Of a stretch of 5,658 bases of DNA, positions 1-5,658 are shown piece by piece. Each line of letters begins with the position of its first letter. The first letter of the stretch is position 1. The DNA is taken from positions 1 to 5,658 of the forward strand of contig CADCQX010000290.1 in NCBI GenBank assembly GCA_902803695.1, in the 5' to 3' direction. The position numbers and the translations under genes were made by a program. The stretch is from Oscillospiraceae bacterium. GTDB taxonomy: Bacteria; Bacillota; Clostridia; Saccharofermentanales; Saccharofermentanaceae. The notes below the pieces were generated by a model. That model had not been told where the DNA came from, ran no database searches, and was given only the letters and a program-made list of their open reading frames with translations.

Positions 1-707
1 GGACTCTCGTTACCGAGGCGGTTAAGCATGATGCAGATATGGTGGCATCGGGCCAGTTTAAGGTAGGGGAAGACGGTCACGTCATCGATACTATCCGCTA
101 CAAGGTTAACGACGGCAAGTCCCTTCAGAGACGACTCAACATCGCGGGCAAGCTCTATAAGACCGAGTATGTCCGTAAGTACAATATCAGCTTCCCGGAA
201 GGTAAGCTCTACGAAGACAATTCCTTCAACTTCCTGGCTTTCTTCTTAAGCCCGAAGATAAGGATCCTTCCATATGAGGGTTACTTCCAGGTGGTCCACG
301 AAGGCAGTACCACGGCTAAACTGATCGACTATAAAAGGCTTCCGTTCGACAACTGGGAAAACTGTATAAAGACGGTCAAGGAGAAGAATATTAACGGCGT
401 TGATATGGACCTTTTTGATTTTACGGTCTTGAGTTTCTTCACCTATTTCCTGATGGTCAGGAACAGGAAGAGGGAGTATCTGCCTAATGAGGATCGTCAA
501 AACTCCATGGATAATGCCTATGCTATATCCGACATGTTCGAGAAGATGACCAACGGTTTTTTCGGAGATTATAAAATGAACAGGTACAGGAGTATCTTCG
601 GCAATCCTGAACTTCCTTTGAAGCAGAAACTGGGAGTCCGAGTTTTTTATTCCTATGCATCGAAGAAAAAACTTCGAAAACTTGTTAAAATGTTGTATCG
701 ATTCTAA
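1..707 (+). CDS. Family 2 (GT-A) glycosyltransferase, C-terminal part, 5' end outside window
   Basis: The reading frame is open from the first bases (codons begin at position 3), so the gene starts upstream and about 234 C-terminal residues are visible; the ATG at 39 is internal. The piece matches the second half of a GT2 domain: an acceptor-side segment with Asn-Ile-Ala-Gly-Lys-Leu-Tyr, then FPEGKLYEDNSF, whose Glu-Asp (codons 213-218) sits where GT2 enzymes carry the catalytic-base ED motif, then a strand ending in VVHEGSTT. The rest is a basic, helical tail of about 130 residues without clear transmembrane segments, typical of polysaccharide-cluster GT2 proteins. Such enzymes move a sugar from a nucleotide-sugar donor to a lipid-linked glycan at the inner face of the membrane. 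Donor and acceptor cannot be read, and the DXD donor-binding motif lies outside the window. It is followed after 12 bases by another glycosyltransferase, implying co-transcription. Confidence 0.85.
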   Translation, partial: TLVTEAVKHDADMVASGQFKVGEDGHVIDTIRYKVNDGKSLQRRLNIAGKLYKTEYVRKYNISFPEGKLYEDNSFNFLAFFLSPKIRILPYEGYFQVVHEGSTTAKLIDYKRLPFDNWENCIKTVKEKNINGVDMDLFDFTVLSFFTYFLMVRNRKREYLPNEDRQNSMDNAYAISDMFEKMTNGFFGDYKMNRYRSIFGNPELPLKQKLGVRVFYSYASKKKLRKLVKMLYRF

Positions 708-713
708 AGAGGT
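708..713 (+). promoter_or_regulatory. Ribosome binding site of the second glycosyltransferase
   Basis: AGAGGT lies directly after the stop codon of the upstream glycosyltransferase and 6 bases before the ATG at 720. It supports that ATG as the start and translation from a shared message. Confidence 0.7.
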
Positions 714-719
714 ACTTTC

Positions 720-1766
720 ATGAAGTATTACGTCACTGAGAGAAAATTCGACGAATATGACAGCGTCACCGCCCGCGGCAAGGCCAGGGATGATGCTGAG
801 TCCATCGTGAAAGAACTTGGGTACATGCCGATCGTAATCGATGTGCCTGACAGATCGAACTACAGCAAATTGCGTAAGATCTGGTGGCAGTTTAAGATCA
901 TCCCTGTCTGGGTAAAGAACTTAAAGCAGGTCACGAAAAATGACGAGCTCTTTATTCAGTTTCCGTTCAGAGAACATTCCGTCTTTCTTCCTCTTGTTCT
1001 TCGAAAAAGCAGGAAAAAGGGCGTAAAGATCGTCATGCTCGTCCACGACCTGGAACTTTTCAGAGCTCTCAAGGACAGCCGCAGATCCATTTTCGATAAG
1101 GTAAAAAGTTTCTTTGACGCTAAGAGCCTTAAGTACGCGAGCAAGGTCATCCTCCATAATGAGAAGATGATCAAAGCTGCCAAGGAGAAGGGCTTAAGCG
1201 AACTTCGTCTCATCGATCTTCAGATATTCGACTATCTTACTGACGCGCCGGTCTCCGATAAGCGCGGTCTTAACGAGCCTTTGATCGTGGCAGGAAATCT
1301 CATGAGAAACAAGTCCGGCTATCTTTACGAACTTCCGTCCGACCTTAAGATCAATCTCTACGGTCCGGGCTACGAAGGGGAGAAGACGGATAATATCGGC
1401 ATCATGGGAGCCTTCCCGCCTGAGGAACTTCCGGGTAAGCTTCAGGGCAGCTTCGGCATAGTCTGGGACGGCCCGACGGCTAAAACCTGCGACGGCATTT
1501 TCGGAAGGTATCTTACTATCAATAATCCGCACAAGACTTCCCTTTACCTCGCATCAGGTCTTCCGGTCATCATCTGGAAGGAAGCGGCTCTCGCGGATTT
1601 CATCGTCAGTAACGGTCTCGGTATAGCCGTCGACAGCTTAAGCGAGATCCCTCATAGGCTCAGATCGCTGAGCGAAGATGACTATAACAGGATGGTCGCC
1701 AACACAAAGGTTATTAGTGGCAAATTACGAACAGGTTTCTTTCTTAAAAAAGCACTCAACGACTGA
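720..1766 (+). CDS. GT-B glycosyltransferase, Gtf3 / galactofuranosyltransferase-like
   Basis: A 348-residue protein with the look of the Gtf3/WbbI-type family, which includes putative beta-1,6-galactofuranosyltransferases of exopolysaccharide clusters. Two Rossmann-like halves are seen. The N-terminal half (about 1-170) holds a conserved VHDLE (108-112), an ILHN strand (144-147) and the LQIFDYLT linker (167-174). The C-terminal half (about 185-340) holds VAGNL (190-194), FGIVWDG (245-251), NNPHKTSLYLASGLPVIIW (268-286) and GIAVDSLSEI (301-310). The NPHK...GLPVI stretch is the usual nucleotide-sugar pocket of this family. No signal peptide or membrane span is visible, so it should act in the cytoplasm or at the membrane face on a lipid-linked acceptor. 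It lies 12 bases behind a GT2 gene, so the pair looks like the end of a cell-surface polysaccharide operon. The sugar transferred cannot be decided: galactofuranose is a family-based guess, and glucose or another hexose is possible. Confidence 0.8.
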   Translation: MKYYVTERKFDEYDSVTARGKARDDAESIVKELGYMPIVIDVPDRSNYSKLRKIWWQFKIIPVWVKNLKQVTKNDELFIQFPFREHSVFLPLVLRKSRKKGVKIVMLVHDLELFRALKDSRRSIFDKVKSFFDAKSLKYASKVILHNEKMIKAAKEKGLSELRLIDLQIFDYLTDAPVSDKRGLNEPLIVAGNLMRNKSGYLYELPSDLKINLYGPGYEGEKTDNIGIMGAFPPEELPGKLQGSFGIVWDGPTAKTCDGIFGRYLTINNPHKTSLYLASGLPVIIWKEAALADFIVSNGLGIAVDSLSEIPHRLRSLSEDDYNRMVANTKVISGKLRTGFFLKKALND

Positions 1767-1774
1767 TTATTTTA

Positions 1775-1783
1775 TGCTATAAT
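1775..1783 (+). promoter_or_regulatory. Extended -10 promoter of the hydrolase gene
   Basis: TGCTATAAT is a perfect extended -10 element (TGn followed by consensus TATAAT at 1778-1783). No good -35 is seen at 16-18 bases upstream, which extended -10 promoters can tolerate. The expected transcription start is about 1789-1791, only about 4-6 bases before the ATG at 1795. This would separate the lipid genes from the glycosyltransferases and give an almost leaderless mRNA. Confidence 0.6.
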
Positions 1784-1794
1784 CCATTCTGTTT

Positions 1795-3006
1795 ATGAGT
1801 GAGAGTATTAGGCAAAAACAAAGAAGTATATTTAAAGTTAACTTATTGGGGATAGGCAGCGGACTTTTGATATTCTTTACGCTGTGCGCGTTTGTGACCG
1901 CAATTGCGCTTATCCTTCTGTTTTTGTTCCACGGTTTTTCAGACACGATCATCGATTACGGCAGGATCATTGCCGGCATCGCTCTTTTCGAGAACCCGTT
2001 CCTCTGGACAGGAATAATACTCATCTACATGTCATCCGCTTATCTTGATTTCAATTCCAAGGTCATCGGCGCACTTTGCTGCCTGGTCCCGATCGTTCAC
2101 TTTGCGGTCCTGGTCCTTATCCTCAAGGTCAGCATCCGCGAATACCGTAACGAGAAGATGAGACTTACTCTTCATGAGGCCGGAGCGGTATCTGATGTCT
2201 GCGACACCAAGTACCCGATCCTTCTTATCCACGGCATCTTCTTCAGAGATTTCCAGGCACTGAACTACTGGGGCCGTATTCCTTATTATCTCGAAAAAAA
2301 CGGCGCAAAGATCTTCTACGGCGATCACGAATCCTGTGAGAACGTCGAAAAGAGCGCAGAGGATATCGCTGCAAGGATCAGAGAGATCGTTGAGACCACA
2401 GGCTGCGAGAAAGTAAACATCATCGCTCATTCCAAGGGCGGTCTCGACGTTAAGTATGCCGTTGCCAAGATGGGCATCGAGAAGCACGTTGCTTCCATTA
2501 CGACCATCAGCACACCGCACTACGGCTGTGAATATGCAGACTACTTCCTCGGACTTATCCCGAGCAAGGCTAAGCCTGTTCTCTCATATGTCGCCAATTC
2601 CATCTTCAAGAGACTCGGCGACCGTAATCCTGACGTTCTTTCTGCAGTCAACGAGCTGACTGTCGAGAGATGTCTGGAACTCAACCGCGAGACTTCCGAC
2701 TTCGATTTCGAGGCTAACGGTATCTACACACAGAGCTTCGGATCAGGCTTAAGATACGGCAGGAGCGGCATTTTACCGCTCGACCTGTTCTGCAGGGTAG
2801 TCGACAGATTCGACGGTCCTAACGACGGCCTTGTAGGCCTTGCTTCATTCCGTTGGGGCGAGAATTATACGCTTCTCGATAACGGAAGAAGGAGAGGAAT
2901 TTCCCACGGCGATATGATCGACATCACCAGAGACAAGGTTCCGGGTTTTGATGTTTGCTCATTTTATATCGATCTTGCCAGCAATCTTCGCTGCAGAGGG
3001 CTTTAA
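1795..3006 (+). CDS. Membrane-anchored alpha/beta hydrolase (lipase-like)
   Basis: A 403-residue protein with a membrane-bound N-terminal third and a lipase-type alpha/beta hydrolase domain. Hydrophobic stretches at about 15-47, 56-84 and 90-111 predict roughly three membrane spans. The hydrolase domain follows: YPILLIHGIF (140-149) is the oxyanion-hole strand with His-Gly, IIAHSKGG (209-216) is the nucleophile elbow with Ser213, GPNDGLVG (341-348) supplies the likely Asp344, and ISHGDM (369-374) the likely His371. The elbow is A-x-S-x-G rather than G-x-S-x-G, as in Bacillus-type lipases. The order and spacing fit triacylglycerol lipase or esterase enzymes (EC 3.1.1.-), but the substrate is unknown. 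An in-frame stop at 1780-1782 leaves the ATG at 1795 as the only sensible start, yet no Shine-Dalgarno sequence precedes it. It lies 60 bases upstream of pssA and psd, so a role in membrane lipid or acyl-ester turnover is a reasonable inference. The side of the membrane on which the catalytic domain lies cannot be told from the sequence. Confidence 0.85.
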   Translation: MSESIRQKQRSIFKVNLLGIGSGLLIFFTLCAFVTAIALILLFLFHGFSDTIIDYGRIIAGIALFENPFLWTGIILIYMSSAYLDFNSKVIGALCCLVPIVHFAVLVLILKVSIREYRNEKMRLTLHEAGAVSDVCDTKYPILLIHGIFFRDFQALNYWGRIPYYLEKNGAKIFYGDHESCENVEKSAEDIAARIREIVETTGCEKVNIIAHSKGGLDVKYAVAKMGIEKHVASITTISTPHYGCEYADYFLGLIPSKAKPVLSYVANSIFKRLGDRNPDVLSAVNELTVERCLELNRETSDFDFEANGIYTQSFGSGLRYGRSGILPLDLFCRVVDRFDGPNDGLVGLASFRWGENYTLLDNGRRRGISHGDMIDITRDKVPGFDVCSFYIDLASNLRCRGL

Positions 3007-3030
3007 ACTTTGCTCCTATATGTGTAAAAT
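3002..3030 (+). promoter_or_regulatory. Possible internal promoter before pssA
   Basis: TTTAAA (3002-3007, four of six matches to the -35 consensus, overlapping the hydrolase stop codon) and TAAAAT (3025-3030, five of six to the -10) are separated by 17 bases. Transcription would start near 3037 and give a leader of about 30 bases carrying the pssA ribosome binding site. No terminator is visible between the hydrolase and pssA, so read-through from the upstream promoter is also likely. Confidence 0.35.
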
Positions 3031-3052
3031 ACTACGTAATGAACAGTTTGAT

Positions 3053-3060
3053 GGGAGAAG
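3053..3060 (+). promoter_or_regulatory. Ribosome binding site that fixes the TTG start of pssA
   Basis: GGGAGAAG ends 6 bases before the TTG at 3067, with its GGGAG core 9 bases away. An in-frame TGA at 3049-3051 rules out a start further upstream, and no in-frame ATG occurs until inside the first membrane region, so TTG is the supported start. Confidence 0.7.
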
Positions 3061-3066
3061 TGTTTC

Positions 3067-3759
3067 TTGATCGGTTATTATGACTACACAGTATGGCTGA
3101 CTTATTGCTCACTGATTTCGGCAGGAATCGGTATCTTCAGCTCCCTTAGCGGCAATGGTCACCCGTATATTGGTATGTTCTTCCTTCTTTTATCCGGACT
3201 TTGTGATGCTTTTGACGGTAAAGTAGCGAGGACAAAGAAGAACAGGACAGATATGCAGATCGATTTCGGTATCCAGATCGATTCTCTTGCCGACCTCGTA
3301 GCCTTCGGAGTTCTTCCTGCCAGCATCGGCGTAAGTATGCTCCGTATCTTCGATCACACCTGGGGATTCCACCCCAGGACCGGATCCACGCTCCTCGTTC
3401 ATCTGGCTCTTTATACCATCCTGGTATTCTACGTTCTTGCAGCTCTAATAAGACTTGCATTCTTTAACGTTCTCGAAGCTCAGAGAAGAAGAGACGGCGG
3501 AACGGGTGCCAACAAGGAATACAGAGGCCTTCCTGTTACTTCGGCAGCTCTCTTGTTCCCGACGGTGCTTCTCATCCAGTATGCAACTTCGATCGATATC
3601 ACTTTTACATATTTTGCAACTATACTCATAACGGGCGTGCTTTTCATCACTCCGTTCAAACTTAAGAAACCGGGTACCAGAGACATTCTCATCATGGTCG
3701 GTATCGGCGCTTTGGAACTTGCAGCCCTTATCGTCATGAAGATCGTCGCCCACAGGTAA
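3067..3759 (+). CDS. pssA: CDP-diacylglycerol--serine O-phosphatidyltransferase (phosphatidylserine synthase)
   Basis: PssA joins CDP-diacylglycerol and L-serine to give phosphatidylserine and CMP (EC 2.7.8.8), the first committed step to phosphatidylethanolamine, in the cytoplasmic membrane. The 230-residue protein carries the CDP-alcohol phosphatidyltransferase signature: D47-x2-D50-G51-x2-A54-R55, then G68-x3-D72-x3-D76 inside FGIQIDSLADLVAFG, whose acidic residues bind the metal and the CDP group in this family. The gap between R55 and G68 is 12 residues, longer than the roughly 8 of the general signature. IDSLADLVAFGV is characteristic of serine-using members. Hydrophobic segments at about 10-27, 34-46, 74-92, 107-133, 157-172, 177-195 and 206-226 fit the usual six or more spans of the family. 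The start is TTG, supported by a ribosome binding site and by the N-terminus MIGYYDYTVWLTY, which looks like those of clostridial homologues. Psd follows immediately and uses its product. Confidence 0.93.
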   Translation: MIGYYDYTVWLTYCSLISAGIGIFSSLSGNGHPYIGMFFLLLSGLCDAFDGKVARTKKNRTDMQIDFGIQIDSLADLVAFGVLPASIGVSMLRIFDHTWGFHPRTGSTLLVHLALYTILVFYVLAALIRLAFFNVLEAQRRRDGGTGANKEYRGLPVTSAALLFPTVLLIQYATSIDITFTYFATILITGVLFITPFKLKKPGTRDILIMVGIGALELAALIVMKIVAHR

Positions 3760-3763
3760 GGAG
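3758..3763 (+). promoter_or_regulatory. Ribosome binding site that fixes the TTG start of psd
   Basis: AAGGAG overlaps the last two bases of the pssA stop codon and lies 7 bases before the TTG at 3771. This near-ideal spacing supports the TTG start and suggests translational coupling of psd to pssA. Confidence 0.8.
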
Positions 3764-3770
3764 ACCTACA

Positions 3771-4616
3771 TTGCCTCAGCCACCGATCAAGATCCAGCCC
3801 GACAGTAAGAGTTTGCGATTCCTTTACAAGAACCCCATAGGAAGAGTATTCCTTAAGCTCTTGTGCGCTCCGTGGCTTTCCAAGCTCTGCGGCGCTTATC
3901 TTTCCTCGTCTCTTTCGAGACCTCTTATCAATTCTTTTGTTCGAAAAAACGGTATCGATATGTCCCAGTATGAGGACCGCCCGTACCACGACTTCAACGA
4001 TTTCTTCACACGTAAGATCAACCCGGAGCTCCGTCCCGTAGATATGGATCCGGAGGCTTTTGTTGCACCATGCGACGGTCTTCTTACTGTTTTCCCTATC
4101 GAAAAAGATACCGTGCTTCCTGTTAAGCAGAGCAGTTATACCATCGCGGACCTCCTGGGCTCAAAGGAAGAAGCGAAGATGTTCGAAGACGGACTTTGTC
4201 TCGTATTCAGGCTCTGCGTGGATCACTATCACAGATATTTCTTCTTCGATGACTGCGAGGTCGGAAAGTCTCAGTTTATCAAAGGCAAACTTCATACGGT
4301 CCGTCCCATAGCTCTTGAGACGGAGCACGTCTTTACCACCAACAGCAGGGAGAAGACTCTTCTTAAGACAGCCCGCTTCGGTAATGCCATGCAGGTGGAA
4401 GTCGGTGCCATGCTCGTCGGTAAGATCAAGAACCACGACATTACCACTGCCAAAAGAGGCGACGAGAAGGGCATGTTTCTTTACGGCGGTTCCACCGTCA
4501 TCCTCCTTCTCGAGAAAGACCGCGTAAATCTTTATGAGGATTTTTTCAGGAATTCTTCCGAGTATGCGGAGACTCCTGTCAAGTTCGGTGAGAAGCTCGG
4601 CGAAATTTGCCGATGA
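3771..4616 (+). CDS. psd: Phosphatidylserine decarboxylase proenzyme
   Basis: Psd decarboxylates phosphatidylserine to phosphatidylethanolamine (EC 4.1.1.65) with a pyruvoyl group that it makes from its own chain, at the membrane. In this 281-residue protein the self-cleavage site is YGGST (238-242), corresponding to the LGST/LGSS motif of the family. Cleavage between Gly240 and Ser241 would give a beta chain of 240 residues and an alpha chain of 41 residues starting with the pyruvoyl group. Other family marks are NDFFTRKINPELRPV (76-90), APCDGLL (99-105) with Asp102, the HYHRY block (152-156) and VGAMLVGKI (211-219). The N-terminal 20-60 region is amphipathic and fits membrane association; there is no clear spanning helix. 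By ungapped comparison with the E. coli DYHRVH motif, the second His is Phe157 here. The start is TTG with a strong ribosome binding site, 11 bases after pssA, so the two are almost certainly co-expressed. Length suits the clostridial type. Confidence 0.93.
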   Translation: MPQPPIKIQPDSKSLRFLYKNPIGRVFLKLLCAPWLSKLCGAYLSSSLSRPLINSFVRKNGIDMSQYEDRPYHDFNDFFTRKINPELRPVDMDPEAFVAPCDGLLTVFPIEKDTVLPVKQSSYTIADLLGSKEEAKMFEDGLCLVFRLCVDHYHRYFFFDDCEVGKSQFIKGKLHTVRPIALETEHVFTTNSREKTLLKTARFGNAMQVEVGAMLVGKIKNHDITTAKRGDEKGMFLYGGSTVILLLEKDRVNLYEDFFRNSSEYAETPVKFGEKLGEICR

Positions 4617-4640
4617 CTTTTTCGCGTGAGCATATATAAT
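4613..4640 (+). promoter_or_regulatory. Promoter of cysK
   Basis: ATGACT (4613-4618, four of six to TTGACA) and TATAAT (4635-4640, perfect) are spaced by 16 bases; the -35 overlaps the psd stop codon. The spacer and flanks are rich in TA steps. Transcription should begin near 4647, giving a leader of about 24 bases, too short for a riboswitch or T-box. No terminator is seen after psd, so some read-through into cysK is possible. Confidence 0.6.
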
Positions 4641-4660
4641 ATATAACGATTCCAAATAAT

Positions 4661-4665
4661 AGAGG
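4661..4665 (+). promoter_or_regulatory. Ribosome binding site of cysK
   Basis: AGAGG lies 5 bases (all T) before the ATG at 4671, supporting that start; the N-terminus that follows (NNILEAMGSTPLVKL) is where family members begin. Confidence 0.65.
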
Positions 4666-4670
4666 TTTTT

Positions 4671-5597
4671 ATGATCTGCAATAATATTCTTGAGGCGATG
4701 GGAAGCACTCCGCTCGTCAAACTATCGAAGATGGTAGGTCCCGACAGCGCGAGGATCCTCGTTAAGGTCGAGGGCCTGAACGTCGGAGGTTCCATCAAGA
4801 CCAGAACAGCATATAACATGATAAGAGCTGCCGAAGAAAAAGGCCTTATCAATGAGAACACCATAATCGTTGAGCCGACAAGCGGTAACCAGGGTATAGG
4901 TCTCGCGCTCGTGGGAGCAGTCAGAGGCTATAAGACCATAATCATCATGCCTGACTCCGTCAGCGAAGAGAGAAAGAAACTTGTTGAGCACTACGGTGCA
5001 GAAGTTATCCTTATCCATGATGCCGGAAACATCGGTGCATGTATCGAAGAGTGTCTTCAGACTGCTCTTAAGATGCAAAGCGAAGACCCGAACGTATTTG
5101 TTCCGCAGCAGTTCGAGAATCCTGCAAATCCTGCAGTACACAAGAAACAGACGGGTGTCGAGATCTTAAATCAGGTCGACGGACATATCCACGGCTTCTG
5201 CTCAGGTATCGGAACAGGCGGAACCATCACGGGTATCGGTGAAGTACTTAAATCTGAGAACCCTGATATCGAGATATGGGCAGTAGAGCCTGAGCATGCG
5301 GCTATCCTCTCGGGCGGTTCCATCGGAACTCATCTTCAGATGGGAATCGGCGACGGCGTTATCCCGAAGATACTTAACCAGGAGATATATAACGATATCT
5401 GCATCGTAAAAGACGAAGAGGCTATCCAGGCAGCCAAAGACCTGGCTTCAAAGGAAGGTATCATGTGCGGTATCTCCAGCGGAACCAATGTGGCGGCGGC
5501 TCTGAAGCTCGCGAAGAAACTGGGCCCGGGAAAGACTGTAGTCACTGTCCTTCCGGATACAGCCGAGAGGTACTTCTCAACACCGCTTTTTGACTAG
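4671..5597 (+). CDS. cysK: Cysteine synthase (O-acetylserine sulfhydrylase-type, PLP-dependent)
   Basis: A fold-type II PLP enzyme of 308 residues, the usual length for CysK, which makes L-cysteine from O-acetyl-L-serine and sulfide (EC 2.5.1.47) in the cytoplasm. Marks in order: MGSTPLVKL (10-18); GGSIKTR (39-45) with Lys43 as the PLP-binding lysine; TSGNQG (70-75), the loop that holds the substrate carboxylate; PQQFENPANPAVH (145-157), the OASS-like active-site segment; GTGGT (181-185), the PLP phosphate cup; MGIGDGVIP (224-232); GISSG (267-271) near the pyridine nitrogen; and LPDTAERYFSTPLF (294-307). Departures from the textbook enzyme are Gln74 where TSGNTG has Thr, and Thr44 after the PLP lysine where Asp or Cys is common. 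These may mark a clostridial subgroup. Cystathionine beta-synthase or an O-phosphoserine-using enzyme is less likely because of the QQFxNPANP segment and the lack of extra domains, but the substrate is not proven. It has its own promoter and terminator. Confidence 0.88.
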   Translation: MICNNILEAMGSTPLVKLSKMVGPDSARILVKVEGLNVGGSIKTRTAYNMIRAAEEKGLINENTIIVEPTSGNQGIGLALVGAVRGYKTIIIMPDSVSEERKKLVEHYGAEVILIHDAGNIGACIEECLQTALKMQSEDPNVFVPQQFENPANPAVHKKQTGVEILNQVDGHIHGFCSGIGTGGTITGIGEVLKSENPDIEIWAVEPEHAAILSGGSIGTHLQMGIGDGVIPKILNQEIYNDICIVKDEEAIQAAKDLASKEGIMCGISSGTNVAAALKLAKKLGPGKTVVTVLPDTAERYFSTPLFD

Positions 5598-5604
5598 TAA
5601 GATC

Positions 5605-5637
5605 ACGGCACGTCCAACGACCCGGGCGTGCCGTTTT
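5605..5637 (+). terminator. Rho-independent terminator after cysK
   Basis: An inverted repeat pairs 5605-5615 with 5624-5634: eight perfect pairs (ACGGCACG with CGTGCCGT), then one G-U and two G-C pairs, closing an 8-base loop. It is followed by a short T run (5634-5637) and more T after GCAA. It starts 8 bases after the cysK stop and ends the transcript. On the other strand no T run follows, so it works in one direction. Bases 5638-5658 are AT-rich with no gene seen. Confidence 0.85.
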
Positions 5638-5658
5638 GCAATTTTAAAACAAAATAGA

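Noticed and set aside
39..41. ATG as the true start of the first glycosyltransferase
   Set aside because: The frame is open to the window edge with family-like residues upstream, no ribosome binding site precedes the ATG, and the N-terminal GT2 half would be missing.
1795..1935. Secretion signal peptide on the hydrolase
   Set aside because: The first hydrophobic stretch is long, has no cleavage-site pattern and is followed by two further hydrophobic stretches, so a membrane anchor fits better.
2032..2520. Long open frame on the - strand (162 codons) inside the hydrolase gene
   Set aside because: It lies opposite a gene with a complete catalytic triad, has no ribosome binding site of note, and its translation resembles no family.
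3480..3989. Open frame on the - strand (169 codons) across the pssA-psd junction
   Set aside because: It is antisense to two well-recognised enzymes and their junction; the translation is low in order and looks like a reverse-strand shadow.
4161..4655. Open frame on the - strand (164 codons) opposite the end of psd
   Set aside because: It covers the conserved Psd C-terminus and the cysK promoter; nothing supports expression.
4617..4670. A T-box, SAM or other riboswitch before cysK
   Set aside because: Only 54 bases separate the genes and the predicted leader is about 24 bases, with no hairpin; there is no room for such an element.
5605..5637. Bidirectional terminator or small RNA after cysK
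   Set aside because: The hairpin has a T run only on the + strand side, and no promoter-like sequence stands before it apart from that of cysK.
1..5658. Mobile element, CRISPR array, phage or defence genes
   Set aside because: No transposase, integrase, direct-repeat array, tRNA-end repeat or toxin-like small gene was found; the gene content is housekeeping and surface polysaccharide.

Overview
The window reads as ordinary chromosome from a Gram-positive Clostridia-type bacterium (Bacillota) of moderate GC. This is inferred from three things: the sequence style of the phosphatidylserine synthase and decarboxylase, strong AGGAG-type ribosome binding sites with two TTG starts, and short intergenic gaps. 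No taxonomic marker is present, so the assignment is not firm. All five genes lie on the + strand and fill nearly the whole window; no gap exceeds about 61 bases.

Left part (1-1766): the end of a surface-polysaccharide glycosyltransferase cluster. A family 2 (GT-A) glycosyltransferase, cut by the window edge, is followed 12 bases later by a GT-B enzyme of the Gtf3/galactofuranosyltransferase-like type.

Middle part (1767-4616): a lipid module. A strong extended -10 promoter sits almost on top of the start of a membrane-anchored alpha/beta hydrolase (lipase-like, Ser-Asp-His triad visible), so its mRNA may be leaderless. Next come pssA (CDP-diacylglycerol to phosphatidylserine) and psd (phosphatidylserine to phosphatidylethanolamine). 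The last two carry TTG starts and are tightly spaced. Together PssA and Psd form the complete two-step route to phosphatidylethanolamine; the hydrolase may act on lipids or acyl esters in the same membrane, but that is inference.

Right part (4617-5658): a separately promoted cysteine synthase (cysK type, PLP-dependent) with a variant substrate loop, closed by a clear Rho-independent terminator.

I found no RNA gene, mobile element, CRISPR array or evident undescribed multi-gene system. The points most worth a second look are the possible leaderless hydrolase transcript, the hydrolase's linkage to the phosphatidylethanolamine pathway, and active-site departures in Psd and CysK.
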